20,643 bases of DNA, taken from positions 1 through 20,643 of the forward strand of contig CAJPUK010000027.1 in NCBI GenBank assembly GCA_905373785.1, in the 5' to 3' direction. This document shows, in pieces, positions 1 to 7,280 of this stretch. The position numbers and the translations under genes were made by a program. Within the stretch, counting starts at the first letter, position 1; every line of letters starts with the position of its first letter. Source of the stretch: an uncultured Johnsonella sp. Its GTDB lineage: Bacteria; Bacillota; Clostridia; Lachnospirales; Lachnospiraceae. The notes under the pieces were generated by a model that was not told the origin of the DNA, did no database searches, and saw nothing but the letters and a program-made list of their open reading frames with translations.

Positions 1-2
1 CT

Positions 3-89
3 GACTGGACAAAGTATACATACTCAAAGTTCAGTAAAGAAAATATAGGCAGGGTTAAGATAGAAAGAAATCCGTTGTTTGATGAGTAA
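3..89 (+). CDS. 3' end of an upstream immunity-protein paralogue (partial)
   Basis: This is the last 28 codons plus TAA of a gene that begins before the window. Bases 1-89 match 2454-2542, the 3' end of the downstream 206-residue immunity candidate, with one difference: T at 56 against C at 2509, a silent change in a valine codon. The encoded tail ends in NPLFDE in both. Identity stops at the stop codon; the sequences after it are unrelated. The toxin gene is therefore flanked by two copies of the immunity 3' end. What is seen is only the tail. Whether the upstream gene is a complete second immunity gene or a fragment cannot be told from here. T7SS toxin loci often carry several related immunity genes in tandem, and that is my reading. 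Confidence 0.75.
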   Translation, partial: DWTKYTYSKFSKENIGRVKIERNPLFDE

Positions 90-184
90 TTAAATATTGT
101 AAATAATTATTATTGGAAGCTTAAAAAAGATTATTGGGGTTAAAAGCTGAACATAGAATACGAGAAAAAGAGGAGTAATTATAT

Positions 185-1918
185 ATGAGCATAGACATGT
201 ATTTGGGTAATTCTTTATCACAATCAGGGTCTGTTACAAACAGATGTGAAAAACATATTCAAGACTATGAAGAGATAATAAAAATTATTTTTGAATTTGA
301 GGCAACGGTTTTCAGTTTGCAGGGGGAAACATATAATTCCGCAAGAATGTATTTTTTAACCATGATTGCACCTATAGTGAAAACGGGGCGATTATTGTCA
401 GAGCTTACATATAAACTGTGCAGGAAATTACCTGATAGTTTTGCAGCTTATGTTTATAACGGCGATTTAAGGGAAATAGATTTGGAAGAGAGTATAAGTG
501 ATTGTGATACACAAATTGCACGATTGCAGGATTTGATTGATTGGGCATTATTTTGTAAAAGACCCAGATATTTTTATATTGATGCATTAAGGATGTCACA
601 AAGAGTTTGGCGAATTAAAAAAGCACGATTTGAGGAGTTATTATGCAGATTGAGAAGGTTTAATACAGAGTCGAAAGAGATATTTCAAGAAGCCGAGTAT
701 GTGAAGGATAATCTTATAAGAGCGATTAATCAGGTAAAGCAGCAAGCAAGTTTTAATCTTTCCACGAAGACATTTGATTTAAGCAACTTAGAAGATATGG
801 ATTCATTAAAATTTTTATTAATTATGTGGAAGGAAAAGGAGTTTTCAAAGGAAGAGAGGATATATAGAGAGAATTTACAGGAACAATTCGGATTTGATGC
901 TGAAACTGCTCATATTTTAGTAAAGGTAAAAAGAGCCATAGATGATAAGTTTCATGATTTATCAGAAAAAGATAGAAGCTATATATTTAACCTAATCATG
1001 TCCAAACCAAGGTATGAAGGTAGTAAATGGGATGAAACATCAGGATATTTGGGGATGTATTTTTATAAGTATAAAATTAGAGGCAGTATCATAGAGACAG
1101 TACCTATGGAGTTGGATGAAGTATATGAGAGCCTAGGGATGAGTGAATCGGAATACCTGAAAGCCACCTATGCTATAACAATGCAAAACAGGATGTCGGC
1201 AACATTGGCATATTCAAGTAAGCAACTTGATGATGAAAATGATGCGGATTTTAATAAAAGACTTAGGGATAAATTTGATACGGAATTTATAGTTGCCCAA
1301 ACTGTATTCGGTAATAAAATAAGCAGGGAAGAGTTTTATAAAATTTGGGACAGAAATCGTGAGAATTTTTACGCTAAGGCTGATTTTGCACATCAAGCTG
1401 CCACTATGGCGACCATACAAAATACTATGCCATTCAGAATGTCTAATCTAAATGGTTTATTACTACATGGGCGTTTTGATGCACATAGGTTTACAAATGA
1501 ACTGTCAGGTTGGAGAGGAGATGCTACTATTCAAGCTGAAGCGAATCCAAGCTTAGGGAAAGATGATTATAAAGCTGATTTGGATGCGGATAATATTATT
1601 AATATTTATAAAAATTCTTCAAAGAGCTATCTTACAGTTGCCAACCAATACTATAGAGATATAGAGAGTGGTAAAATAAATAGAGCTGATGAATTTGTGA
1701 AGAATAACGGAATTGAGTATATCAAGAGAGAAATCTTAGTGGCATCTAAGGATATGAGTACAGATTATCTACCTAGAAAAAGTCGTTATGAGTTGGAAGA
1801 AAAAAGTATAACTATGGAAGAGTTAAAAAAGATAAATCCTATAGGATATAATTTTATCAGAAGTTTGGAAGAGCATCAAAATGAACTGGGAGAGTATACT
1901 TTTGAAGGAGTGGATTAA
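185..1918 (+). CDS. LXG-domain polymorphic toxin, T7SSb effector, TelC-like
   Basis: Predicted contact-dependent antibacterial toxin exported by the Esx/Yuk type VII system. The N-terminal ~200 residues are helical and carry the LXG signature at L45-Q46-G47, followed by the usual Y-N-S-A-R-x-Y-F helix and a coiled-coil-like stretch; this domain mediates export. The C-terminal half differs in character and has clustered acidic motifs: D400-F-A-H-Q, G442-W-R-G-D446, and D460-D-Y-K-A-D465-L-D-A-D469. TelC, a lipid II pyrophosphatase LXG toxin of Streptococcus intermedius, needs two aspartates reported in the same part of the protein (about 401 and 454) and has a DDxxD-like acidic motif. I infer a TelC-type catalytic domain from position and pattern, without an alignment. 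There is no signal peptide, as expected for LXG proteins. The start ATG has AGGAG at 171-175. The immunity candidate follows three bases after the stop. Leucine is mainly TTA/TTG, unlike the core genes downstream. Confidence 0.85.
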   Translation: MSIDMYLGNSLSQSGSVTNRCEKHIQDYEEIIKIIFEFEATVFSLQGETYNSARMYFLTMIAPIVKTGRLLSELTYKLCRKLPDSFAAYVYNGDLREIDLEESISDCDTQIARLQDLIDWALFCKRPRYFYIDALRMSQRVWRIKKARFEELLCRLRRFNTESKEIFQEAEYVKDNLIRAINQVKQQASFNLSTKTFDLSNLEDMDSLKFLLIMWKEKEFSKEERIYRENLQEQFGFDAETAHILVKVKRAIDDKFHDLSEKDRSYIFNLIMSKPRYEGSKWDETSGYLGMYFYKYKIRGSIIETVPMELDEVYESLGMSESEYLKATYAITMQNRMSATLAYSSKQLDDENDADFNKRLRDKFDTEFIVAQTVFGNKISREEFYKIWDRNRENFYAKADFAHQAATMATIQNTMPFRMSNLNGLLLHGRFDAHRFTNELSGWRGDATIQAEANPSLGKDDYKADLDADNIINIYKNSSKSYLTVANQYYRDIESGKINRADEFVKNNGIEYIKREILVASKDMSTDYLPRKSRYELEEKSITMEELKKINPIGYNFIRSLEEHQNELGEYTFEGVD

Positions 1919-1921
1919 TAA

Positions 1922-2542
1922 ATGAAAAAGATAAAGATTGTATTAATGATCATCTTTTTGGCAGCTATAGGATTTATAATATACCTATCCATCCCTAACG
2001 ACAGGAATGTATTTGATGAAATGTATTATGGCGAGGAGAGAATATTTCATGTTCCTTATGGGTATACGGTATTTTCTAAAATTCCTAATATAAAGGAAAG
2101 AATCAGAAAAGATGATGTATATGATGATATTCTTTTTGAGGAATATAGCGACAGTACGGAAATAGATGGGTTAATGTGGCATACTAATTTTTCATTTGAA
2201 TTTTCAGAGAAAACATTTGCTATATCTTTTGGGAATTTGCTTAAAACCGGTGTAAGAATTTATGTTACACATAAATATTCTAAAAGTACAAGTGCTTTAC
2301 ACGAAGTTGTTTATATTATTGATATAAAAAACAAGTATGATATACAGCGTTATTACGATACTGATACCATAAAAAAATACTTAGATGAAGCCGATATTCC
2401 TGTAGAATCTATTAAAAAAGCTTCTGATAAGCTGCTTTACGATAAAGTTATATCTGACTGGACAAAGTATACATACTCAAAGTTCAGTAAAGAAAATATA
2501 GGCAGGGTCAAGATAGAAAGAAATCCGTTGTTTGATGAGTAA
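1922..2542 (+). CDS. Membrane-anchored immunity candidate, TipC-like
   Basis: 206 residues. Residues 3-24 form one hydrophobic helix after MKK, so the protein is predicted to be anchored in the membrane with ~180 residues outside the cell. There is no lipobox cysteine. The outside part alternates short beta-rich stretches with charged turns and ends in a helical tail (NPLFDE). The gene starts three bases after the toxin stop, with GAAGGAG at 1904-1910 inside the toxin gene as a rather distant ribosome site, so translation is probably coupled. A gene directly after an LXG toxin is normally its immunity gene. An outside-facing anchored protein fits TipC, which protects against TelC on the outer face of the membrane. 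The last 89 bases are duplicated at the window start. The immunity role is inferred from position and topology; assignment to the TipC family is less sure. Confidence 0.7.
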   Translation: MKKIKIVLMIIFLAAIGFIIYLSIPNDRNVFDEMYYGEERIFHVPYGYTVFSKIPNIKERIRKDDVYDDILFEEYSDSTEIDGLMWHTNFSFEFSEKTFAISFGNLLKTGVRIYVTHKYSKSTSALHEVVYIIDIKNKYDIQRYYDTDTIKKYLDEADIPVESIKKASDKLLYDKVISDWTKYTYSKFSKENIGRVKIERNPLFDE

Positions 2543-2555
2543 TAAAGGAAATAAT

Positions 2556-2571
2556 AAGGAGGTACAAATTG
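2556..2571 (+). promoter_or_regulatory. Ribosome binding site that fixes a TTG start
   Basis: AAGGAGG at 2556-2562 lies six bases before TTG at 2569-2571. No in-frame ATG is close by, so TTG is the start of the following 102-residue gene. Confidence 0.75.
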
Positions 2572-2877
2572 GCTATTATAAAAAGTACAAAAGAAACAGC
2601 AGAGGATATTGCTACTAAAATTTATAATTCGAGTAAAAAATTATCTACAGATACTTCTGTAAGCAGAGACTCTCAAACCACTATTTTAGGAAATGTGAAG
2701 GCTAAAGATGCCATTCGTGCTGAGAATGAAATCGCAAAAGAAATTGCGGAATTGATTTTTGATGCCGGCAATAAAATAAGCTCAGTTTGCAAAGAGTTCC
2801 AAAGAAAGGATGATGAATTGGGAGAGGCATTAGGTAATACAAGTATATCCGGCAAGGGGTTTAGTATAAATGAATAA
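2569..2877 (+). CDS. Lap1-like LXG partner (DUF3130/TIGR04197-type small T7SS protein)
   Basis: A 102-residue, all-helical, WXG100-sized protein with no signal peptide or membrane helix. It resembles the Lap1 family, small proteins that bind the LXG domain and help recruit the toxin to the type VII machine. Seen: a central loop T37-T38-I-L-G-N between two helices, and F77-Q-R-K-D81 near the end of the second helix, matching the F-x-x-x-D export motif described for Lap1 (the counterpart of Y-x-x-x-D/E in WXG100 proteins). The start is TTG with a near-perfect Shine-Dalgarno. Lap genes usually precede the toxin gene; here it follows the immunity gene, 26 bases downstream. It could serve the toxin just upstream or be left from a lost neighbouring cassette. 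Confidence 0.7.
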   Translation: MAIIKSTKETAEDIATKIYNSSKKLSTDTSVSRDSQTTILGNVKAKDAIRAENEIAKEIAELIFDAGNKISSVCKEFQRKDDELGEALGNTSISGKGFSINE

Positions 2878-3187
2878 AGATGATAATATTGAAGGCGGTA
2901 AAGAAAAACTTACTCAAGAATATGAGGAAGCACAAAATGAGCTTAAAGAATTAGTAAAACTGGAGAATGATTATTTAGATTATGTAAAAAAGGAAAGTAT
3001 TTTATTAGATAAACTTAATAACAGGTATCGCAGTCCGGATAAAGATTATTCTACAGACGATTTGCTGGCTCAACAAAACATAGTAAAAAAACAATTAGAA
3101 CTTGATAGGCCTGAGTTAGAGGAACAAATAAAAAGAATAGAAAGTCAACTTGAAGAGTATAATGAAAATAATGATTGTGAAGAATAA
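2870..3187 (+). CDS. Lap2-like coiled-coil LXG partner (DUF3958-type)
   Basis: 105 residues, very rich in Glu, Lys and Leu. Two long predicted helices (about 8-47 and 65-100) are separated by a short Asp/Pro/Tyr-containing turn (about 52-62), so it is an antiparallel coiled-coil hairpin. There is no signal peptide. It overlaps the previous gene by eight bases (ATG at 2870 inside its end), with a weak AAGGGG at 2854-2859, so the two are translationally coupled. A DUF3130-type gene followed at once by a DUF3958/DUF5082-type gene is the standard Lap1-Lap2 pair of LXG loci. The pairing and the fold are the evidence; the family sequence itself is weakly conserved, so the name rests mostly on context. 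Confidence 0.6.
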   Translation: MNKDDNIEGGKEKLTQEYEEAQNELKELVKLENDYLDYVKKESILLDKLNNRYRSPDKDYSTDDLLAQQNIVKKQLELDRPELEEQIKRIESQLEEYNENNDCEE

Positions 3188-3223
3188 ATACTTAAAATCA
3201 TATGTTTATAAAAAGGAGACAAT

Positions 3224-4165
3224 ATGCTAGGTATCACTATAAAAGAACTTATAGATAATCACGAACTTAAAAACATGACACCTGAGATAGATACAGAGGG
3301 GATAATATTAAGCCACCCTGATGTTAACAGACCCGCCCTGCAGCTTGCAGGATTTTTTGCCCACTTTGACTCCGAAAGAGTACAGATCATAGGTCATGTG
3401 GAGCAGGAGTACATACTGCAAATGGATGAAGCGGTAAGAAGAGAAAGATATGATAAGCTTTTGTCTTATAAGATACCCTGTATAGTGTATGCAAGAGGTA
3501 TAAAGCCCGATCAGGATATGCTTGAGCTTTGTAATCATTACGAGGTTCCCTGCCTTGTTACAGAGCAGACCACTTCCGACTTTTTGGCAGAGCTTTTAAG
3601 GTGGCTTAAGGTCAGACTTGCTCCTTGTATAGGTATACATGGAGTGCTGGTGGATATTTTCGGCGAGGGTGTACTGATAATGGGTGAAAGCGGCATAGGA
3701 AAGAGTGAGGCGGCACTGGAGCTTATAAAAAGAGGACACAGACTGGTATCGGATGATGTTGTGGAGATAAGGAAGGTCTCAGAAGCTACACTTATAGGCT
3801 CCGCACCGGATATTACCAAGCATTTTATAGAGCTTAGAGGAATAGGTATCATAGATGTAAAAGCACTTTTCGGAGTAGAAAGTGTTAAGGATACTCAACA
3901 GATAGATATGGTAATAAAGCTTGAGGACTGGGATAAGGAAAGAGAATATGACAGACTCGGACTTACCAGCCAATATACAGAATTCTTGGGAAATAAGATC
4001 GTCTCACATACTATTCCGATAAGACCGGGCAGGAATCTTGCAGTAATTTGTGAGGTGGCTTCCGTAAACCACAGGCAAAAGAAGATGGGATATAATGCAA
4101 CCGAGGAGTTGTATAAGAGATTTCAAGCTAATATAGGTAAGAAAAATCCGTTGTTTGAAAAATAA
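3224..4165 (+). CDS. hprK: HPr kinase/phosphorylase
   Basis: Bifunctional enzyme that phosphorylates Ser46 of HPr/Crh using ATP or pyrophosphate and removes the phosphate by phosphorolysis; it is the sensor of carbon catabolite control in Firmicutes. 313 residues is the normal length. The N-terminal half is the regulatory domain. The C-terminal kinase domain has H139 in the IHGVLVDI motif, the P-loop G154-E-S-G-I-G-K-S161, an acidic SDDVVEI stretch, and the family signature LRGIGIIDVKALFG. AAGGAG lies five bases before the ATG. It starts 36 bases after the T7SS island with no clear promoter between, and murB follows 10 bases after its stop. An HPr-fold partner with Ser46 is encoded in the same operon. 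Confidence 0.97.
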   Translation: MLGITIKELIDNHELKNMTPEIDTEGIILSHPDVNRPALQLAGFFAHFDSERVQIIGHVEQEYILQMDEAVRRERYDKLLSYKIPCIVYARGIKPDQDMLELCNHYEVPCLVTEQTTSDFLAELLRWLKVRLAPCIGIHGVLVDIFGEGVLIMGESGIGKSEAALELIKRGHRLVSDDVVEIRKVSEATLIGSAPDITKHFIELRGIGIIDVKALFGVESVKDTQQIDMVIKLEDWDKEREYDRLGLTSQYTEFLGNKIVSHTIPIRPGRNLAVICEVASVNHRQKKMGYNATEELYKRFQANIGKKNPLFEK

Positions 4166-4175
4166 AGGAGCTTAA

Positions 4176-5084
4176 ATGGGTTTAATAGAAGAACTTAAAA
4201 ATATACTGGGTGATGAAGGTGTAAAACTTGAAGAAGCAATGAGCAGGCACACAAGTTTTAAAGTGGGCGGAAATGCACAAATATTTGTAGAGCCAAAGGA
4301 TGAAGAAGCACTGAAAAGACTGCTTGAGCTTATAAATACGGAAAAAATTAATTATTATGTAATAGGAAACGGCAGTAATATGCTTGTAAGTGATAAAGGT
4401 TACAAGGGAATCATCATTTCCATGCTTAAATTTACTTCCCCAAGCCTTATAGAAAACGAAAGTATTACGATAAGTGCGGGAAAAACACTTAAAGAACTTA
4501 CAGAACTTGCCTGCGGGAACTCACTAAGCGGTCTGGAATTCGCATACGGTATACCGGGAAGTGTAGGCGGTGCGGTCTTTATGAATGCCGGAGCCTATGA
4601 TGGAGAGATAAAAGAAGTGCTTGATAAGGTAAAGGTTATGGACAAAGAGGGGAAGGTACTAAGCCTTAATGCAGGTGAACTTGACCTAAGTTACAGGCAC
4701 AGCAATATAGAAGAAAAGGGTTATATAGTACTGGAAGCAAAATTTAATCTTAAAAAGGCTGATAAAGCCTCTATATGGGAAAAGATGCAGGAGCTTATGG
4801 CAAGGCGTATAGACAAGCAGCCGCTTAATTTCCCCAGTGCCGGATCTACTTTTAAAAGACCTGAGGGTTATTTTGCCGGTAAGCTTATAGATGATGCCGG
4901 ACTTAGAGGCTACTCAATAGGAGGCGCCAAGGTATCGGATAAGCATTGCGGGTTTATAGTAAATGCCGGTAAGGCAAGTGCGGATGAAGTGTATTCTTTA
5001 ATAGCTTATGTAAGACTTAAGGTCAAGGAAAAGTTTGATGTGCAACTTGAGCCTGAAATTAGAGTTCTGGGAGAATTTCAATGA
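4176..5084 (+). CDS. murB: UDP-N-acetylmuramate dehydrogenase
   Basis: FAD enzyme that reduces UDP-GlcNAc-enolpyruvate to UDP-MurNAc with NADPH, the second committed step of peptidoglycan synthesis; cytoplasmic. 302 residues, the shorter type usual in Firmicutes. Seen: the N-terminal THTSFKVGG-like start (HTSFKVGGNA), the FAD-binding GNGSNMLVSD and PGSVGGAVFMNAGAYDGEI motifs, YRHSN, the active-site serine in the SAGSTFKRP motif (S224), and the C-terminal E292-P-E-I-R. AAAGGAG is five bases before ATG. Its stop overlaps the rapZ start by four bases (ATGA), so the two are coupled. Joining murB with hprK and rapZ in one operon is the common clostridial arrangement and links wall-precursor supply to carbon status. 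Confidence 0.97.
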   Translation: MGLIEELKNILGDEGVKLEEAMSRHTSFKVGGNAQIFVEPKDEEALKRLLELINTEKINYYVIGNGSNMLVSDKGYKGIIISMLKFTSPSLIENESITISAGKTLKELTELACGNSLSGLEFAYGIPGSVGGAVFMNAGAYDGEIKEVLDKVKVMDKEGKVLSLNAGELDLSYRHSNIEEKGYIVLEAKFNLKKADKASIWEKMQELMARRIDKQPLNFPSAGSTFKRPEGYFAGKLIDDAGLRGYSIGGAKVSDKHCGFIVNAGKASADEVYSLIAYVRLKVKEKFDVQLEPEIRVLGEFQ

Positions 5085-5956
5085 AGTTTATAATCATGAC
5101 AGGCATGAGCGGCTCCGGCAAAACAGTAGCTCTAAAAGCCCTGGAAGACTACGGTTATTACTGTGTTGATAATATACCGGTACAGCTTATAACGGGATTT
5201 GCAGACCTGCTTGCAGACAGTAAAAAGTCAAATCCCGGAGCGGTTTTGGGTATAGATATAAGAAATGCCGGAGAGCTTGCAAGTATGAAAGAAGTGCTTA
5301 AAACTTTGGATGAGAAGAGTACGGACTATGAAATAGTTTTTCTTGATGCTGATGATGAGGCTTTGATAAAAAGGTATAAGGAAACCAGAAGAAGTCATCC
5401 TCTTGCAAAAGGCTCAAGGCTTGAACTTGCAATAGAAAAAGAAAGAAAAGAGCTTGATTTTTTGAGGGAAAGGGCAAGTATGGTTCTTAATACAAGCCAT
5501 ATGCTTGCCAAGGAACTGAGAGAAGAAATCTATAAGCTTTTTGTAGAAGGTATCACACCTAATAATTTATATATCAATATTTTATCCTTCGGTTTTATAT
5601 ACGGCATACCGAGTGATGCCGATTTGGTGTTTGATGTAAGATTTTTGGCAAATCCTTTTTATGAAAAGGCTCTAAGGTTAAAAACCGGTGAAGATGAAGA
5701 GGTCAGAGACTATGTTCTCAGCAAAAATACCTGTAAAGAATTTTTGAAAAAATTAGAAGATTTGATAAGTTTTTTGATACCGGAATATATAAAGGAAGGC
5801 AAGACTCAGCTTGTTATAGCTATAGGATGCAGCGGAGGACAGCATAGGTCTGTAACTATAGCCATAGAGCTTGCTAAAATATTAAGCAAATTTCCGAGAA
5901 TAGGAATAAAAACCGATCATAGAGATGTTTTGAAGAATCTAAAGAGGATAGTGTGA
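5081..5956 (+). CDS. rapZ: RNase adapter / nucleotide-binding protein RapZ (YvcJ)
   Basis: P-loop protein of the RapZ/YvcJ family, 291 residues, full length. Walker A is G8-M-S-G-S-G-K-T15. The C-terminal domain has the conserved GCSGGQHRSV stretch and a TDHRD motif, which bind amino-sugar or RNA ligands in characterised members. In enterobacteria RapZ senses glucosamine-6-phosphate and guides RNase E; in Bacillus YvcJ binds and hydrolyses nucleotides and its cellular role is less clear. Which applies here is unknown. It starts inside the murB stop and ends inside the whiA start. In many Firmicutes gluP (yvcK) lies between rapZ and whiA; here the two touch directly and gluP is absent from this locus. 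Confidence 0.95.
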   Translation: MKFIIMTGMSGSGKTVALKALEDYGYYCVDNIPVQLITGFADLLADSKKSNPGAVLGIDIRNAGELASMKEVLKTLDEKSTDYEIVFLDADDEALIKRYKETRRSHPLAKGSRLELAIEKERKELDFLRERASMVLNTSHMLAKELREEIYKLFVEGITPNNLYINILSFGFIYGIPSDADLVFDVRFLANPFYEKALRLKTGEDEEVRDYVLSKNTCKEFLKKLEDLISFLIPEYIKEGKTQLVIAIGCSGGQHRSVTIAIELAKILSKFPRIGIKTDHRDVLKNLKRIV

Positions 5957-6909
5957 TGTCATATTCGTCAAAGCTTAAAAGAGAGCTTAGCAGTGTTATA
6001 CCTTTGGCAAGACATTGCGATATCGCCGAAATAACAGCCTTAACTATGTATATTGCCAAGTTTGAGATAAGTGAAGATAAAATAAAAAGCATTATATTTA
6101 GTACTGAATCTCATGACATAGCTATAAAATACTTTACATTATTGGCAAAAACATTTAATATAGGTAATGATATCGTAGTAAGAAAAATTGATTCTTTTAG
6201 TAAAAAGGGTACATATAGACTGGTCTTGGAAGATGAAGGGCTGATAAAACAGATACTCCTAACCTGTAAATTTCCGGAAAAATTTAAGGACATAAGAAAA
6301 GAGTATAATGTAGGCAGTTCAATCGTTTTAAGACAAAGTTGCTGTAAGAGAGCATTTGTAAGAGCTGCTTTCTTGGCAATAGGCTCTTTGTCCGACCCAC
6401 AGAAGGCTTATCATTTTGAGTTAAGTTTAGGTTCGGAAAAAGAAGCCGAGAGCCTTAAAAAAATAATAGAAGCTTTAGGTATAGAGATTAAGTTTATTAT
6501 AAGAAAGAAAAACTATGTACTTTACCTTAAAGAAGCTGAGCAGATATCGGAGATTTTGAGATTGATGGAAGCACCGCTTGCACTTATGGATTTTGAGAAT
6601 ACCAGAATAGTAAAAGATGTAAGAAATTCTGTAAATCGAAAGCTTAACTGTGAGGTTGCCAATCTTAATAAGACTGTAGTAGCTTCTCTAAAACAGGTGG
6701 AGGGCATAGAGCTTATAAGAGAAAAACTTGGTCTTGAAAGTTTACCTCAAAATCTTAAAGAAGTAGCCTATCTAAGACTTGAGTATCCGGAAGCTTCACT
6801 GAAAGAATTAGTTGAGAGAATGGATGGAAAGGTAGGGAAGAGCGGAATTAATCATAGATTGCGTAAACTTTTGGAGATTGCACAAAATTTAATGCCACAG
6901 AGCACCTAG
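5956..6909 (+). CDS. whiA: DNA-binding protein WhiA
   Basis: WhiA family (DUF199): an N-terminal LAGLIDADG-like fold without nuclease activity and a C-terminal helix-turn-helix. It acts in sporulation control in actinomycetes and in cell division or nucleoid organisation in Bacillus. About 317 residues, normal. The start region MSYSSKLKRELS is the family's typical N-terminus; the C-terminal LRLEYPEASLKELVERMDG and SGINHRLRKL stretch is the conserved DNA-binding part. The start is taken as ATG 5956, sharing its A with the rapZ TGA (5954-5956), with AGAGG at 5943-5947 eight bases upstream; a GTG at 5953 would add one Met and is less likely. The HPr-like gene follows 36 bases later. Confidence 0.95.
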   Translation: MSYSSKLKRELSSVIPLARHCDIAEITALTMYIAKFEISEDKIKSIIFSTESHDIAIKYFTLLAKTFNIGNDIVVRKIDSFSKKGTYRLVLEDEGLIKQILLTCKFPEKFKDIRKEYNVGSSIVLRQSCCKRAFVRAAFLAIGSLSDPQKAYHFELSLGSEKEAESLKKIIEALGIEIKFIIRKKNYVLYLKEAEQISEILRLMEAPLALMDFENTRIVKDVRNSVNRKLNCEVANLNKTVVASLKQVEGIELIREKLGLESLPQNLKEVAYLRLEYPEASLKELVERMDGKVGKSGINHRLRKLLEIAQNLMPQST

Positions 6910-6945
6910 CTTAAAATTGATATACAATGTATTAAGGAGAGAAAA

Positions 6946-7200
6946 ATGATTAGAAAAAATGTGAGTATAGGAAAAGGGGTTGGAACGGATTCGAGGCCGG
7001 TAGCCATATTGGTACAGACTGCGAGCAAGTTTAAGAGCAGTATACATATTGAGACAGAAGAAAAGAAAGTCAATGTGAAAAGTATTATGGGGCTTATGAC
7101 CTTGTCATTTACAGAAGGTCTCAACATGATGCTGGAAGCTGACGGAGAAGACGAAGTTGCTGCTGTAGAAGCAATATCTGCTTACCTTGCAAATAGTTAG
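6946..7200 (+). CDS. crh: Crh-like HPr-fold protein (Asp15 in place of His15, Ser46 kept)
   Basis: 84 residues, the size of HPr. The usual active-site motif G-L-H-A-R-P-A reads G13-T-D15-S-R-P-V19 here, so the histidine that accepts phosphate from enzyme I is Asp (GAT at 6988-6990). The regulatory site is intact: V42-N-V-K-S46-I-M-G49. This is the pattern of Crh, the HPr paralogue that takes part only in HprK/CcpA signalling (Crh of B. subtilis has Gln15). Gene order agrees: crh follows whiA in B. subtilis, as here, and hprK is in the same operon. I infer that it is a Ser46-phosphorylated regulator and cannot carry phosphate to sugars, so a true ptsH should lie elsewhere if the PTS works. AAGGAG at 6932-6937 precedes ATG. 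The gene name is by analogy, and an annotation pipeline would probably say only HPr family. Confidence 0.85.
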   Translation: MIRKNVSIGKGVGTDSRPVAILVQTASKFKSSIHIETEEKKVNVKSIMGLMTLSFTEGLNMMLEADGEDEVAAVEAISAYLANS

Positions 7201-7280
7201 TCGAAACAGCTTAAGAGTACTATAAAGCAGGAGACCCATTTATTTTAGCTAAAGGGTAGTTCACCAAAGACAAATCTAAG

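Noticed and set aside
3158..3163. TATAAT in the end of the Lap2-like gene as an hprK promoter
   Set aside because: No -35-like hexamer at 16-18 bases upstream; in such AT-rich DNA an isolated match is expected by chance.
3538..3852. Minus-strand ORFs of 60-136 residues opposite hprK, dnaE, dsdA, permease and other genes
   Set aside because: They lie opposite clearly conserved genes, have low-complexity Ser/Leu/Phe-rich products, and lack ribosome sites.
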